From: Fontibacillus panacisegetis
GTDB taxonomy: Bacteria > Bacillota > Bacilli > Paenibacillales > Paenibacillaceae
Assembly: GCF_900102215.1 (NCBI RefSeq)
Contig: NZ_FNBG01000005.1
Location: 1-64,000, forward strand
DNA length: 64,000 bases
Direction: 5' to 3'
Shown here: in pieces, positions 1 to 6,649 of the stretch
Layout: each line of letters begins with the position of its first letter
How positions within the stretch are numbered: position 1 is the stretch's first letter
Translations under genes and position numbers: made by a program
The notes under the pieces: model-generated
What the model was told of the DNA's origin: nothing
Databases searched by the model: none
Seen by the model: only the letters and a program-made list of their open reading frames with translations

Positions 1-305
1 CCTGATTTGTACATCTGGATGACCGCCTCCTCCAGCCATCCATCCCGTCTTTGGTACGGCTCAAAGACTTGCGTCTGGAACAGACCTTGGCGGTCACGGG
101 GAACCTCTAGATCCTCCAGATTGCCGTATTTCGTGTGCAGGTTTCGAGTGTAGTATCCGTTGCGGCTATTACGTGTACCCGCTTCCTCGCTCGACATGAA
201 GGCCCCAATTTCAGCACGCATGATCGATTCTAGATTGTCCTTAACGAAGTCAGTGACAAGTTTTTCAAATAGATTATTAAGCATATTTTCGGGTATAATA
301 GTCAT
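1..305 (-). CDS. IS256-family transposase, N-terminal part (cut by window edge)
   Basis: The reverse strand from 305 to the left edge reads about 101 codons without a stop. It contains the IS256/Mutator transposase N-terminal pattern (RNGYYTRNLHTKYGNLEDL, then VPRDRQGLFQTQVFEPYQRR and WLEEAVIQMYKS). These enzymes catalyse cut-and-paste or copy-out transposition with a DDE domain that would lie outside the window. The ATG at 305 is preceded by AAGGAA. The visible part has no frameshift, so the copy could be intact. Confidence 0.93.
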   Translation of the reverse strand, partial: MTIIPENMLNNLFEKLVTDFVKDNLESIMRAEIGAFMSSEEAGTRNSRNGYYTRNLHTKYGNLEDLEVPRDRQGLFQTQVFEPYQRRDGWLEEAVIQMYKS

Positions 306-412
306 CGAGTAGGGTTCCTTTCTTGGTGGACTTTGACAATCCCGAGAATACCCTACTTTTTTGTGCCTTGACTAGGCTCCAAATCTTGGTACACAACTTA
401 TTTTACGCCATC
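1..412 (-). mobile_element. IS256-like insertion sequence, one end
   Basis: The transposase gene starts at 305 and about 100 bases lie beyond its start codon. A TGTGTA-containing stretch near 390-410 resembles the terminal inverted repeats of IS256-type elements, so the tip is placed near 410 by analogy. The opposite end and target duplication cannot be seen. From about 412 to 628 no gene or RNA could be supported. Confidence 0.5.
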
Positions 413-628
413 CATGCTTGCCAATATGAGTTAAAGGAGTGGTCATTGTGGCGGCTCTTTTTTTTATGAACAACAACAGTTGTGGTAAGTTTTGACTGTT
501 CTCGTATTAATGCGAATAAGCATGGAAAAAGGAACGTTAATAAATTAAGGTCTTGAAAACGAGAGTATATATTGATTTGCAGTTTTAACTCTATCTTCCG
601 CAATAATTAGTGCTTTTTCTTCAAAATG

Positions 629-834
629 CGTTATTTATTCCGTAAATACCGTAATATCGCTATGGGAATCGACAGTTTTGGTGTCGAGGCTATTTCGTGG
701 ATACAGTGGACGAAACAGGAAAGTCATCACCGAATACATTCGGAATTAACTAACAGAAGATAAGAACTACGAACAAATCACCATGAAAGAACTGTTCGAC
801 CCGTTAACGGGTGAGTCGGTAGGAAAGGGTAAAT
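629..834 (+). pseudogene. IS200/IS605-family TnpA relic (C-terminal end)
   Basis: Joining two frames gives the end of a Y1 HUH transposase: FRKYRN, then RQFWCRGYFVDTVDETGK, then VITEYIRN, a TAA where Gln is expected, then LTEDKNYEQITMKELFDP. At least two frameshifts and one stop break it, and the N-terminal catalytic HUH and Tyr part is gone, so it is dead. The first copy of a 30-bp repeat lies about 90 bp downstream (921-950). Confidence 0.75.
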
Positions 835-920
835 AAAGAAGCCCCTTTAAGGGCTGGGCCCGGAACAGCTTTGCGGTTGGAAGACTTTCAGTGCGCCTTC
901 TTAGGCGGCTTGCTAGTACC

Positions 921-950
921 ATGCCCTCGGAGCCGATCTGGGGGTTATTT
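921..950 (+). repeat. 30-bp phage-associated repeat, copy 1
   Basis: This segment differs at one position from 61232-61261 and resembles 61601-61630. It can fold with an 8-bp stem (CCCTCGGA with TCTGGGGG, two G-T pairs) around GCCGA. Read as codons it gives MPSEPIWGLF. It lies just before the prophage lysis relic. It may be a small phage ORF start, a terminator-like hairpin or an IS200 right end. Confidence 0.6.
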
Positions 951-966
951 GAATTGGGGTGATGGG

Positions 967-1237
967 ATGGAATGGACTGTAGTGTGCTTGCAGCCTTAAG
1001 CGATATGGCTCTTGGGTGGGCAAGTCGTGCCAGATCAGTACGACAAGATATTGTACAAGAGTCCACTAGTGAGGCTATGCGTCGAGCAGACGTTGAATAC
1101 ATCAAGCGAGGTGTTGATGATTTCCGTGTTGATGTGCGGATGCAGGGGCAAAAAGTGACGGCCTAGCCGAACGTGTGACGCGAGTCGAGGAATTTGCTAA
1201 ACAAGCGCACAAGCGACTCGATAGATTGGAAGAATAG
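967..1237 (+). pseudogene. XhlA/BhlA-like small phage lysis-module protein, frameshifted
   Basis: The reading starts at ATG 967 (MEWTVV), shifts frame near 984, continues through SEAMRRADVEYIKRGVDDF, and shifts again in the AAAAA run near 1150-1154 to end SDGLAERVTRVEEFAKQ...RLDRLEE with a stop at 1237. The intact product would be about 90 aa, with a short N-terminal hydrophobic part and a coiled-coil C-terminus, as in small proteins coded just before phage endolysins. The endolysin starts 20 bp downstream. The family assignment is by layout and pattern. Confidence 0.6.
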
Positions 1238-1257
1238 AATGATAGGGGGTGATTAAA

Positions 1258-1866
1258 TTGAGGTACGACACACGTAACAGAGCCAACTTGGATAAACTGG
1301 CTCCTAACACTCGCAAGGCTGCTTATGCTTGGTATGAGTATTGCATCAAGATCGGAGCTGACATTCTCATTTACGAGACGATCCGGACGATTGAGACGCA
1401 AAAGAAATACTTAGCTGACGGTAAGAGTAAAACACTGAAAAGTTACCACCTTGTAGGGCAGGCTTTGGACTTTGTTCCCGTGACTGCTGCCGGATCTGCG
1501 GACTATAACGGGTACGGAAATGCTGCAATTAAGAAAGCCATATCTGAAGCGAAACGGCTTGGCTTTGAGTGGGGCGGCGACTGGAAAACTTTTGTGGATA
1601 AACCTCATTTGCAGTTTAATTACGAGGGCTATGGCACTGACAAGGTGCTAGATGTTGTTAAGGAATCAGATACCGAGGAGGATGAGGATAAAATGAAGCT
1701 GACTACATCTCAAAAAACCATATTGGTTGCAGCTCTTAAGGGACTGCTGGAGCAGAAGGTCATAACGGACACATCATGGATTGAGAAAGCTGAGAAGGGA
1801 ACGCTGACTGTATCCGAACTTACTTGGCTTAATACTATTATTCTAACTCGTAAGGAGACTAAATAA
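1258..1866 (+). CDS. M15-family peptidase, phage endolysin
   Basis: A cell-wall peptidase of about 202 aa. The Zn-binding M15 pattern is visible: SYHLVGQALDF (His then Asp), WGGDW and PHLQF (second His). Phage members cut peptide cross-bridges or L-Ala-D-Glu bonds in peptidoglycan. The last 55 residues look like a small helical tail that may bind the wall. TTG at 1258 is preferred because AGGGGGTGA ends 5-6 bases upstream; the GTG at 1249 lies inside that SD. A holin gene follows after 2 bases, which is a normal phage lysis pair. The gene is intact although its surroundings are decayed. Confidence 0.85.
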   Translation: MRYDTRNRANLDKLAPNTRKAAYAWYEYCIKIGADILIYETIRTIETQKKYLADGKSKTLKSYHLVGQALDFVPVTAAGSADYNGYGNAAIKKAISEAKRLGFEWGGDWKTFVDKPHLQFNYEGYGTDKVLDVVKESDTEEDEDKMKLTTSQKTILVAALKGLLEQKVITDTSWIEKAEKGTLTVSELTWLNTIILTRKETK

Positions 1867-1868
1867 CG

Positions 1869-2090
1869 ATGAATAAGAAAAGATGGCGGAACTATGCGTT
1901 GTGGATTAGTATCGTATCTCAGGTTTTGTTGTTGCTGCAGTTGATCGGCAGTACCACCGGAGCATTTACACTCACCGACCTGATGCGTGAGGACATCCTT
2001 ACTATCGTAAATGTGTTCCTTGGATTGTTGGCTACGCTTGGGATCATCTCTAATCCGACAAAGCCAGATAGTTCAGGATACAATCTTTAA
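1869..2090 (+). CDS. Phage holin, phi-LC3-like
   Basis: A 73-aa membrane protein with two hydrophobic segments (about residues 9-30 and 44-64), the short loop TLTDLMREDI between them and the end ATLGIISNPTKPDS, as in phage_holin_1 (phi LC3) proteins. It would pierce the inner membrane to time endolysin release. AAGGAG precedes ATG 1869. It sits directly behind the endolysin and ahead of a strong terminator, so it closes the lysis module. Confidence 0.82.
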   Translation: MNKKRWRNYALWISIVSQVLLLLQLIGSTTGAFTLTDLMREDILTIVNVFLGLLATLGIISNPTKPDSSGYNL

Positions 2091-2181
2091 ATTTGGGAAT
2101 ATTGTTTACAGATAGTTCCAAATTGATTTAAATATCCATAACATATACGGACGCACCTTTGTGCAATCCGATAGCATCGGT

Positions 2182-2226
2182 AAAAAAATCCCACTAACCT
2201 CTAAGGTCGATGGGATTTTTGTTTTT
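2182..2226 (+). terminator. Rho-independent terminator after the lysis module
   Basis: AAAAATCCCA pairs with TGGGATTTTT around a loop of about 20 bases, followed by a T-rich run. Confidence 0.85.
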
Positions 2227-2362
2227 CACCATTTAACCACTAAGATGATTGTATTCACTATGCCGCTCGCATGAACGACGCATAGGGTGAAGCTGCTCAT
2301 CACATAATACTACTTGAGAACCAGTGAATTACCGATTCTCACGACATGAGGAGGTGTATGTG

Positions 2363-2521
2363 ATGAACAAGCAGAATAATGCGAAGCATAAATCCAAGCA
2401 AGTAAGAAAGAAATTAGGCGTTCCAAATCCTGATGCAGAATTTGCGGCAGAAACAGGCGCTGCTGTAGCTGGTGCAGATGCAAAAGCCTCTAAAGGAGCG
2501 ACCCAAAAGGCGAAGCAATAG
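2363..2521 (+). CDS. Probable gamma-type small acid-soluble spore protein
   Basis: A 52-aa lysine-rich protein (MNKQNNAKHKSKQVRKK at the start) with EFAAETGAAVAGADAKA, which resembles the EFASETN repeat of gamma-type SASPs. These proteins act as an amino acid store broken down at germination. ATG 2363 is chosen because GAGGAGGTG ends five bases before it; an upstream in-frame ATG lacks an SD. It is monocistronic, with a terminator just after it. The match to the family is short, so the assignment is moderate. Confidence 0.6.
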   Translation: MNKQNNAKHKSKQVRKKLGVPNPDAEFAAETGAAVAGADAKASKGATQKAKQ

Positions 2522-2532
2522 GCAGAATGAGC

Positions 2533-2568
2533 AAAAGACCACCGAGAAATAACCTTAGTGGTCTTTTG
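2533..2568 (+). terminator. Rho-independent terminator
   Basis: AAAAGACCAC pairs with GTGGTCTTTT and is followed by T-rich sequence. It ends the SASP gene. Confidence 0.85.
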
Positions 2569-2598
2569 TCGTCAATATAGTTGTTTATGTAAATGTAA

Positions 2599-2841
2599 TT
2601 AATATCGAACCATTTCAATATCTATCAGTTTGATATCGGTATGAAGCTGGTTATTTTTCTGATATGTTCGAGTTACTTCTAAATAGATGGTTACACCATT
2701 TAAACTATCAACAACCTTGCATTTACCATCCAATCCTTGTAATAATACTTCTTCCTCGATCCATTCCCAGACCATTTCCCCATCTGAGAAACCATAACCT
2801 TTTTTTGAAAACATTTTTTCAAATTCTTTAGCTCTGTCCAA
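2599..2841 (-). CDS. Hypothetical protein, 80 aa
   Basis: Not recognised. It is acidic at the N-terminus (EFEKMFSKKGYGFSDGEMVWEW) with a beta-rich C-terminal half ending DIKLIDIEMVRY. The start is TTG at 2841 with AAGGAG about nine bases upstream. It stands alone between two convergent or unrelated genes. No signal peptide or membrane segment. Confidence 0.6.
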   Translation of the reverse strand: MDRAKEFEKMFSKKGYGFSDGEMVWEWIEEEVLLQGLDGKCKVVDSLNGVTIYLEVTRTYQKNNQLHTDIKLIDIEMVRY

Positions 2842-3017
2842 TGTATATCGCTCCTTTGTTCTGTTAAAAAGGATGTTGCTACCTTATTTAAGATGTAAAC
2901 ATTAGTCTATCAAAACTAGGAAAAGATAACTACCCTTCTTATACATTTGGTACACTGGTTTTACTTTTTTATTAACAAGATCATTGAAATAACATCCTTA
3001 GTGGTCTTTATTTCTTA

Positions 3018-3062
3018 TTGCATATAAAACATTCGTCAGCGTATAATACAAACAAACGTTCG
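3018..3062 (+). promoter_or_regulatory. SigA-type promoter with LexA/DinR-like box
   Basis: TTGCAT (3018-3023) and TATAAT (3042-3047) are 18 bp apart. Immediately after the -10, 3049-3062 read on the reverse strand give CGAACGTTTGTTTG, one base off the Firmicute LexA box CGAAC-N4-GTTCG. A repressor bound there would block the start, so the gene at 3082 may be SOS-controlled. This is inference from the site only. Confidence 0.5.
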
Positions 3063-3081
3063 TATTATTTGAGGTGATGAA

Positions 3082-3360
3082 ATGTTGAATGATTTGGAAA
3101 GGAAGTTGTTAAGGGTCTTATATAATTTTAGTACTCAAAAACGGAGGATGCCTTTTAAACCAGAGTTAGAAAGACTGACTGGGCGAAGGTACGCTGATAT
3201 AGATAAGGCCTTAAATGAACTCGTCCAGCAGCAGTATATATTTTGGCCGGATCGACCTCATCTGCAAACTATAGTGATCTTGGAAGGCTGGGAAAGAGAT
3301 CAGCCTTTAAAACCTAAGACGCAGCTATCTAGCAACCTGGATTATTGGACAAAGTACTAA
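3082..3360 (+). CDS. Small winged-helix-like protein, 92 aa
   Basis: The sequence MLNDLERKLLRVLYNFS ... KPELERLTGRRYADIDKALNEL reads like a DNA-binding winged helix (helix, turn, recognition helix) followed by IILEGWERD as a wing. The family was not recognised. GAGGTGATGAA precedes ATG 3082. A LexA-like box lies 20 bp upstream, so it may be DNA-damage induced. Single gene. Confidence 0.6.
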   Translation: MLNDLERKLLRVLYNFSTQKRRMPFKPELERLTGRRYADIDKALNELVQQQYIFWPDRPHLQTIVILEGWERDQPLKPKTQLSSNLDYWTKY

Positions 3361-3740
3361 GGAGACAAAGGCAAATATGTGGACATTAATAATCAATGAA
3401 GTTCACATATGTAGATTAATAGAAATAAACTGGATCAGGAACATGAGTTAATCCCATACAATGACTTTCAAATTTGCTAACCAAAGCATCAAAATAGACA
3501 ACAACTAAATTTATATAAATAGCTATAATTACAGAGGAAAATAAACTTAATCTATGACGAAGGTTTGCAAATATCTTGTATGGGATTATGAAGCCACCAA
3601 ATATGAAATGCCTGAATCTTATTGGGATTAACATCAACCCTGGCATTATCACTTTGAATTACTGAAGGAAGATTAATAGGGTTGAAAAAAAAGTAACAGC
3701 GCGTTAATATGATGTATCCAAATTTTTAAGGGGGATTCAC
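3361..3740. other. Non-coding gap
   Basis: No gene is supported. A reverse-strand 78-codon hydrophobic reading (3416-3652) starts with GTG and lacks an SD. The last 15 bases carry AGGGGG, the SD for the gene at 3741. Confidence 0.4.
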
Positions 3741-4372
3741 ATGAAGGATATATTAACGTTTGCGGTCTTACTTATCTTTATTGTCATGTCTCCTGGTATT
3801 GATTTTGCTTTAATAACAAAGCGAACACTCACTGGAGGAAAAAGGGATGGGATCAAAATTGCTTTAGGAATAACAAGCGGAGTGCTTATTCACACAACCG
3901 CTGCCGCCCTAGGACTTTCGTTAATTTTGATGAAGTCAGCACTCGCATTTGAAGTGATAAGGTATGCAGGTGCTATCTATCTAATATATATGGGAGCACT
4001 ATCCTTCATAAAGAGAGGAAAGCAAACCACAAAAGACGATCACGATCTAAATATAGTGAACACAAAGAAATCAGCTTTTTTCAAGGACTTGTTTCAAATA
4101 CCTTGAATCCCAAAGTGGCAATATTTTTCCTAACATTTTTACCGCAATTTGTTGTATCTGATTATGATCCAAAACTACAGTTCTTACTAATGGGATTGTG
4201 CTATGCAGCGCTTTCTATAGTTTGGTTTACTACCATTGTATTGTTACTTAGTGTCGTTAGAAAATGGTTATTGTCTCCTAGAGTTCAGAATGCTATTGAA
4301 AAGGTAACAGGAGTTGTCCTGATTGGCTTTGGACTGAATATGATCTTTAAGGTTCAAAGAACAGGGCATTGA
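3741..4372 (+). pseudogene. LysE/RhtB-family exporter, frameshifted
   Basis: Two overlapping frames together make one LysE translocator of about 210 aa. The first part has the family start (VMSPGIDFALITKRTLTGGKRDG) and ends in KSAFFKDLFQIP with a stop. Restoring one T in the TTTTTT run near 4077-4082 gives SAFFQGLVSNTLNPKVA and runs on to VQRTGH. The intact protein would export amino acids or similar solutes with about six membrane helices. Either a real one-base loss or a sequence error; everything else is well kept. Confidence 0.85.
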
Positions 4373-4511
4373 AATAGAAGAGCTAGTAAACTGGACATGG
4401 TTCAACCGACATGAGGCGGGAAAAGCTATGAAGGTAGTTCAAAAGGTTTAGAACTACAGTTGAAAGTGAGAGATGAGCGCCAGCTCCACCAAATTTTACG
4501 GCTAGTGCGGA

Positions 4512-4540
4512 TTGAGGTATATTGTACGATATGCTAAGAT
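4512..4540 (+). promoter_or_regulatory. Promoter of the predicted antisense antitoxin RNA
   Basis: TTGAGG (4512-4517), a 17-bp spacer and TAAGAT (4535-4540), with TGC just before the -10 (extended -10). Predicted start near 4547. Confidence 0.55.
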
Positions 4541-4546
4541 AACAAT

Positions 4547-4662
4547 AGAAGCAAGGAGGCTGCGCCACAGCCTCCCCGGTACAACACTTGGATGGGAAAC
4601 CTCCAGAGATTGATCAGAGATATAACCCGCACCTTGGCGCTAACCTGGGCGGGTTATTTTCG
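4547..4662 (+). ncRNA. Predicted antitoxin RNA, antisense to the 3' part of the toxin mRNA
   Basis: Transcription from the promoter at 4512-4540 would make an RNA of about 115 nt. It has a 5' hairpin (GGAGGCTG with CAGCCTCC) and ends at a hairpin (AACCCGC with GCGGGTT, 4624-4655) followed by ATTTT. That hairpin also terminates the toxin mRNA from the other strand, so the two RNAs overlap tail to tail as in TxpA/RatA and BsrG/SR4. No transcript data; inferred from layout. Confidence 0.55.
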
Positions 4663-4734
4663 TTTGTTCAGATAGGTGAGCAGAGCAAGGACAAACATCC
4701 CTAGCATCAGCACTTCTTGAAACGAAAATTGCAT
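4654..4734 (-). CDS. Type I toxin, small holin-like membrane peptide
   Basis: A 26-aa peptide, MQFSFQEVLMLGMFVLALL then TYLNKRK: one membrane helix and a basic tail, matching the putative holin-like toxins (TxpA/BsrE/Hol-Tox type) common in Bacilli. Such peptides insert in the membrane and stop growth unless an antisense RNA blocks them. ATG 4734 follows GGAGG (4743-4747) by eight bases. That SD is paired with an exact CCTCC at 4753-4757 five bases further upstream, so translation is likely gated by RNA folding. Promoter: TATAAT at 4795-4800 (reverse) with TGG before it. Confidence 0.75.
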   Translation of the reverse strand: MQFSFQEVLMLGMFVLALLTYLNKRK

Positions 4735-4742
4735 AGGCATCA

Positions 4743-4800
4743 CCTCCAATCCGGAGGCAATACTTTTCCACCCAAGTTCAGTTGTACATGTTAAATTATA
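4743..4800 (-). promoter_or_regulatory. Toxin promoter and SD-masking hairpin
   Basis: On the reverse strand TATAAT (4800-4795) is preceded by TGG (extended -10), giving a start near 4788. The leader carries CCTCC-GGATT-GGAGG, which folds the toxin SD into a 5-bp stem. Confidence 0.6.
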
Positions 4801-4866
4801 CCACATAGGTAAGTGCTTTCGAATCCTTGCATTTTTTTTATTTCGAATATGTAGAAGATGCTTCGC

Positions 4867-4910
4867 TCCCTATAAGCAGCAGTTCATCATGTGCCTACTA
4901 CTTATAGGGA
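4867..4910. repeat. Perfect inverted repeat, 10-bp arms, downstream of cotD
   Basis: TCCCTATAAG and CTTATAGGGA with a 24-base loop. It lies just past the stop of the reverse-strand coat gene and may act as its terminator, but no strong T run follows. Confidence 0.5.
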
Positions 4911-4923
4911 TGAAAGCTAATCA

Positions 4924-5142
4924 TTATTTTCTTTTCTTACGTTTTTTAACGCTCGACACATGACACATAACATCTTTGACACAGTATTTGTAAATGTGAT
5001 TAGGCACAGGTACACAATGATGTTGTTTGATAATTTCGATAGGGTGGATAACATTAACTACTTGGGGATGGTAATAGTTTTCGTAAAACGTTTGAGGTGG
5101 GTCGACGATTTCTTGCTCCGGACATGTTGGACAAAAAGCCAT
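4924..5142 (-). CDS. cotD: Inner spore coat protein, CotD-like
   Basis: A 72-aa protein with the CotD pattern: Cys pairs near the start (CPTCPEQ), then PPQTFYENYYHPQVVNVIHP, Pro, His and Val rich, and a basic tail VKKRKKRK. CotD proteins sit in the inner coat of the spore and are cross-linked via His and Cys. AGAGGAGATGAG precedes ATG 5142. Probably under a late mother-cell sigma factor; the site was not resolved. Single gene. Confidence 0.78.
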   Translation of the reverse strand: MAFCPTCPEQEIVDPPQTFYENYYHPQVVNVIHPIEIIKQHHCVPVPNHIYKYCVKDVMCHVSSVKKRKKRK

Positions 5143-5312
5143 TTGAACTCATCTCCTCTATACTGGATTTACCGCATTATATGCTTGGAGAAATAACCTG
5201 ACTGTTCATTTGTCCATGCTGTTGCAAAAGCCTTTGTTTATATTATAGATCAGTTAGTTAATCATCCATTTTTATTGTTTAATTTATAGTCATTTGGGGA
5301 GGAAACAGGAAC

Positions 5313-5747
5313 ATGAAAGCCATCACGATTATTCAACCCTTCGCGACATTGGTAGCACTTGAAGAGAAACAATTGGAGACACGTAGTTGGTCTACTAAGC
5401 ATCGTGGACCGCTTGCTATACATGCTGGTAAGAAAATAGACAAAAAAATTTGTCAGCAGGAGCCTTATAAATCTGTTCTAGCGAAGCACGGTTATACTGC
5501 AAATAACTTGCCGACCGGAGCTGTTGTGGCTATATGCCAGTTGGTGGATTGTCATAAAGTTTTAGTCGATAAGGAAGATCACGCAATATTAGAAGACAAT
5601 ACGGTGGTAAGCGGGCATGAGTATTTGTTTGGTGATTATAGCCTTGGACGCTATGCGTGGAGATTAATCGATATGAATAGACTTCAGGAACCGATCATGG
5701 TGAAGGGAATGCAGGGACTTTGGAATTTCAGCAATGGAATCAAGTGA
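5313..5747 (+). CDS. ASCH-domain protein
   Basis: A 144-aa protein beginning MKAITIIQPFATLVALEEKQLETRSW with RGPLAIHAGKK, typical of ASCH domains (an RNA-binding fold related to PUA). The mid part GAVVAICQLVDC and the end VKGMQGLWNF also fit. ASCH proteins bind RNA or modified nucleosides; the substrate here is unknown. GGGGAGGAAACAGGAAC precedes the ATG. Single gene. Confidence 0.85.
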   Translation: MKAITIIQPFATLVALEEKQLETRSWSTKHRGPLAIHAGKKIDKKICQQEPYKSVLAKHGYTANNLPTGAVVAICQLVDCHKVLVDKEDHAILEDNTVVSGHEYLFGDYSLGRYAWRLIDMNRLQEPIMVKGMQGLWNFSNGIK

Positions 5748-5779
5748 AACGCGGAAAGAATCTTAGGGCTTTTGTCTAA

Positions 5780-5834
5780 AAAAATGAGCATAATAAACAT
5801 CCGTTCACAGACAGATGTCTATTATGCAGCTTCA
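5780..5834 (-). terminator. Terminator for the reverse-strand gene at 5838
   Basis: GCATAATAGACATC pairs with GATGTTTATTATGC, followed on the reverse strand by TCATTTTTTT. Confidence 0.7.
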
Positions 5835-5837
5835 TAG

Positions 5838-5996
5838 TTATTTTGAGCCTTTGTTTTCCGTTTTTTCATACGCGATGAGCGTAATTTTGTTACCCGTAAT
5901 TCGATTGATAGTTGCTTCAGCTTCCTGAATCACTGTTACTGCTTGCTCGTCATTATTAAGTGAAGCGAGCTTGTAGTTGTCAGTAAGAATATTCAT
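5838..5996 (-). CDS. Hypothetical protein, 52 aa
   Basis: A small soluble protein, MNILTDNYKLASLNNDEQAV ... ITLIAYEKTENKGSK. Not recognised. ATG 5996 is preferred to an upstream in-frame ATG because AGGAGGAGAGCAGC directly precedes it. A clear terminator follows. Confidence 0.65.
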   Translation of the reverse strand: MNILTDNYKLASLNNDEQAVTVIQEAEATINRITGNKITLIAYEKTENKGSK

Positions 5997-6205
5997 GCTG
6001 CTCTCCTCCTGTAGATGAAGTGTTTGGTTTGATTTTAGCTTTGCCAAAATAGTGATTTAAAATTATACAATACGAAATGATTTGTCTCTTGCGTGATTGT
6101 GAAGAAATATGATACAATCAACTTCGCAGGATTTTTTCAAAAGTATCGTTTGAATACAAATGATTTTGGGAAGATTTTGTTAAGTAAAAGGCACTTTTTG
6201 TATAT

Positions 6206-6291
6206 GCCGGGGTGGCGGAATAGGCAGACGCACAGGACTTAAAATCCTGCGGTACGTGAGTACCGTACGGGTTCGACCCCCGTCCTCGGCA
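6206..6291 (+). tRNA. tRNA-Leu (anticodon TAA)
   Basis: An 86-nt class II tRNA: acceptor GCCGGGG with CCTCGGC, anticodon loop CTTAAAA giving TAA, a long variable arm (GGTACGTGAGTACC) and T loop GGTTCGACCC. The CCA end is not encoded. Its 3' half is the attachment site of island 1, and the complete gene is kept on the left. Confidence 0.97.
6236..6291 (+). repeat. attL of island 1 (tRNA-Leu 3' end)
   Basis: 56 bases from the anticodon region to the discriminator recur at 21259-21314 with two mismatches. Similarity continues about 50 bp further through the tRNA terminator. The segment between is about 15 kb and starts with an integrase reading towards the tRNA. Confidence 0.9.
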
Positions 6292-6300
6292 CTAGAACAA

Positions 6301-6343
6301 CAAGGGTTTCAGCTCTAATGAGCTGAAACCCTTGTTTGTTTTT
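6301..6343 (+). terminator. Terminator after tRNA-Leu
   Basis: AAGGGTTTCAGCT pairs with AGCTGAAACCCTT and is followed by TTTGTTTTT. A decayed version sits after attR at 21326-21365. Confidence 0.9.
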
Positions 6344-6350
6344 AAGCTGG

Positions 6351-6370
6351 TTTGCTAACATTTTGCTAAC
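6351..6370. repeat. Candidate integrase arm sites, left (TTTGCTAAC twice)
   Basis: Two TTTGCTAAC units in tandem lie 60 bp inside attL. The same pair occurs at 21108-21128 near attR in the same orientation. Tyrosine integrases of this class bind short direct repeats near both ends. The role is inferred. Confidence 0.45.
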
Positions 6371-6454
6371 GGTGCCTCTTTTTTGGTGTGGATTCGAGGT
6401 TTCCGGTACGCTCGGAATGATGCTTAAATCGACTTCACGACGAATAGTTCTAGC

Positions 6455-6649
6455 TCATGCTTTACGTTCGAGAATTCTGTCACGCTCCATTCTCAGTCGC
6501 AGGATTTCTGCTCTAATGACTTCTTTACGACAAGGTAAAGTATTCTTGTTGCTATGCTCCAATGCAAGCTTTACGTGGAGTATGGCAATGCTCAGCAGCT
6601 CAGATTGGATGGCTGCATCATCTAATGCTCTCCATACTGTGCGCTTCAT
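6455..6649 (-). CDS. Small protein coupled to the integrase, 64 aa
   Basis: The start ATG (6649) overlaps the integrase stop as ATGA, so translation is likely coupled. The product (MKRTVWRALDDAAIQSELLS ... EVIRAEILRLRMERDRILE) is mostly helical and charged at the end, like a small DNA-binding or partner protein. Family unknown. Confidence 0.5.
   Translation of the reverse strand: MKRTVWRALDDAAIQSELLSIAILHVKLALEHSNKNTLPCRKEVIRAEILRLRMERDRILERKA

Noticed and set aside
403-603. Reverse-strand 66-codon reading
   Set aside because: No SD, low-complexity hydrophobic composition and no family pattern; it lies between two mobile-element relics.
767-1105. Reverse-strand 112-codon reading
   Set aside because: It is the shadow of the IS200 and XhlA-like relics, which show clear protein patterns on the other strand.
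3416-3652. Reverse-strand 78-aa hydrophobic reading
   Set aside because: GTG start without an SD; membrane-like composition is expected by chance in AT-rich DNA.
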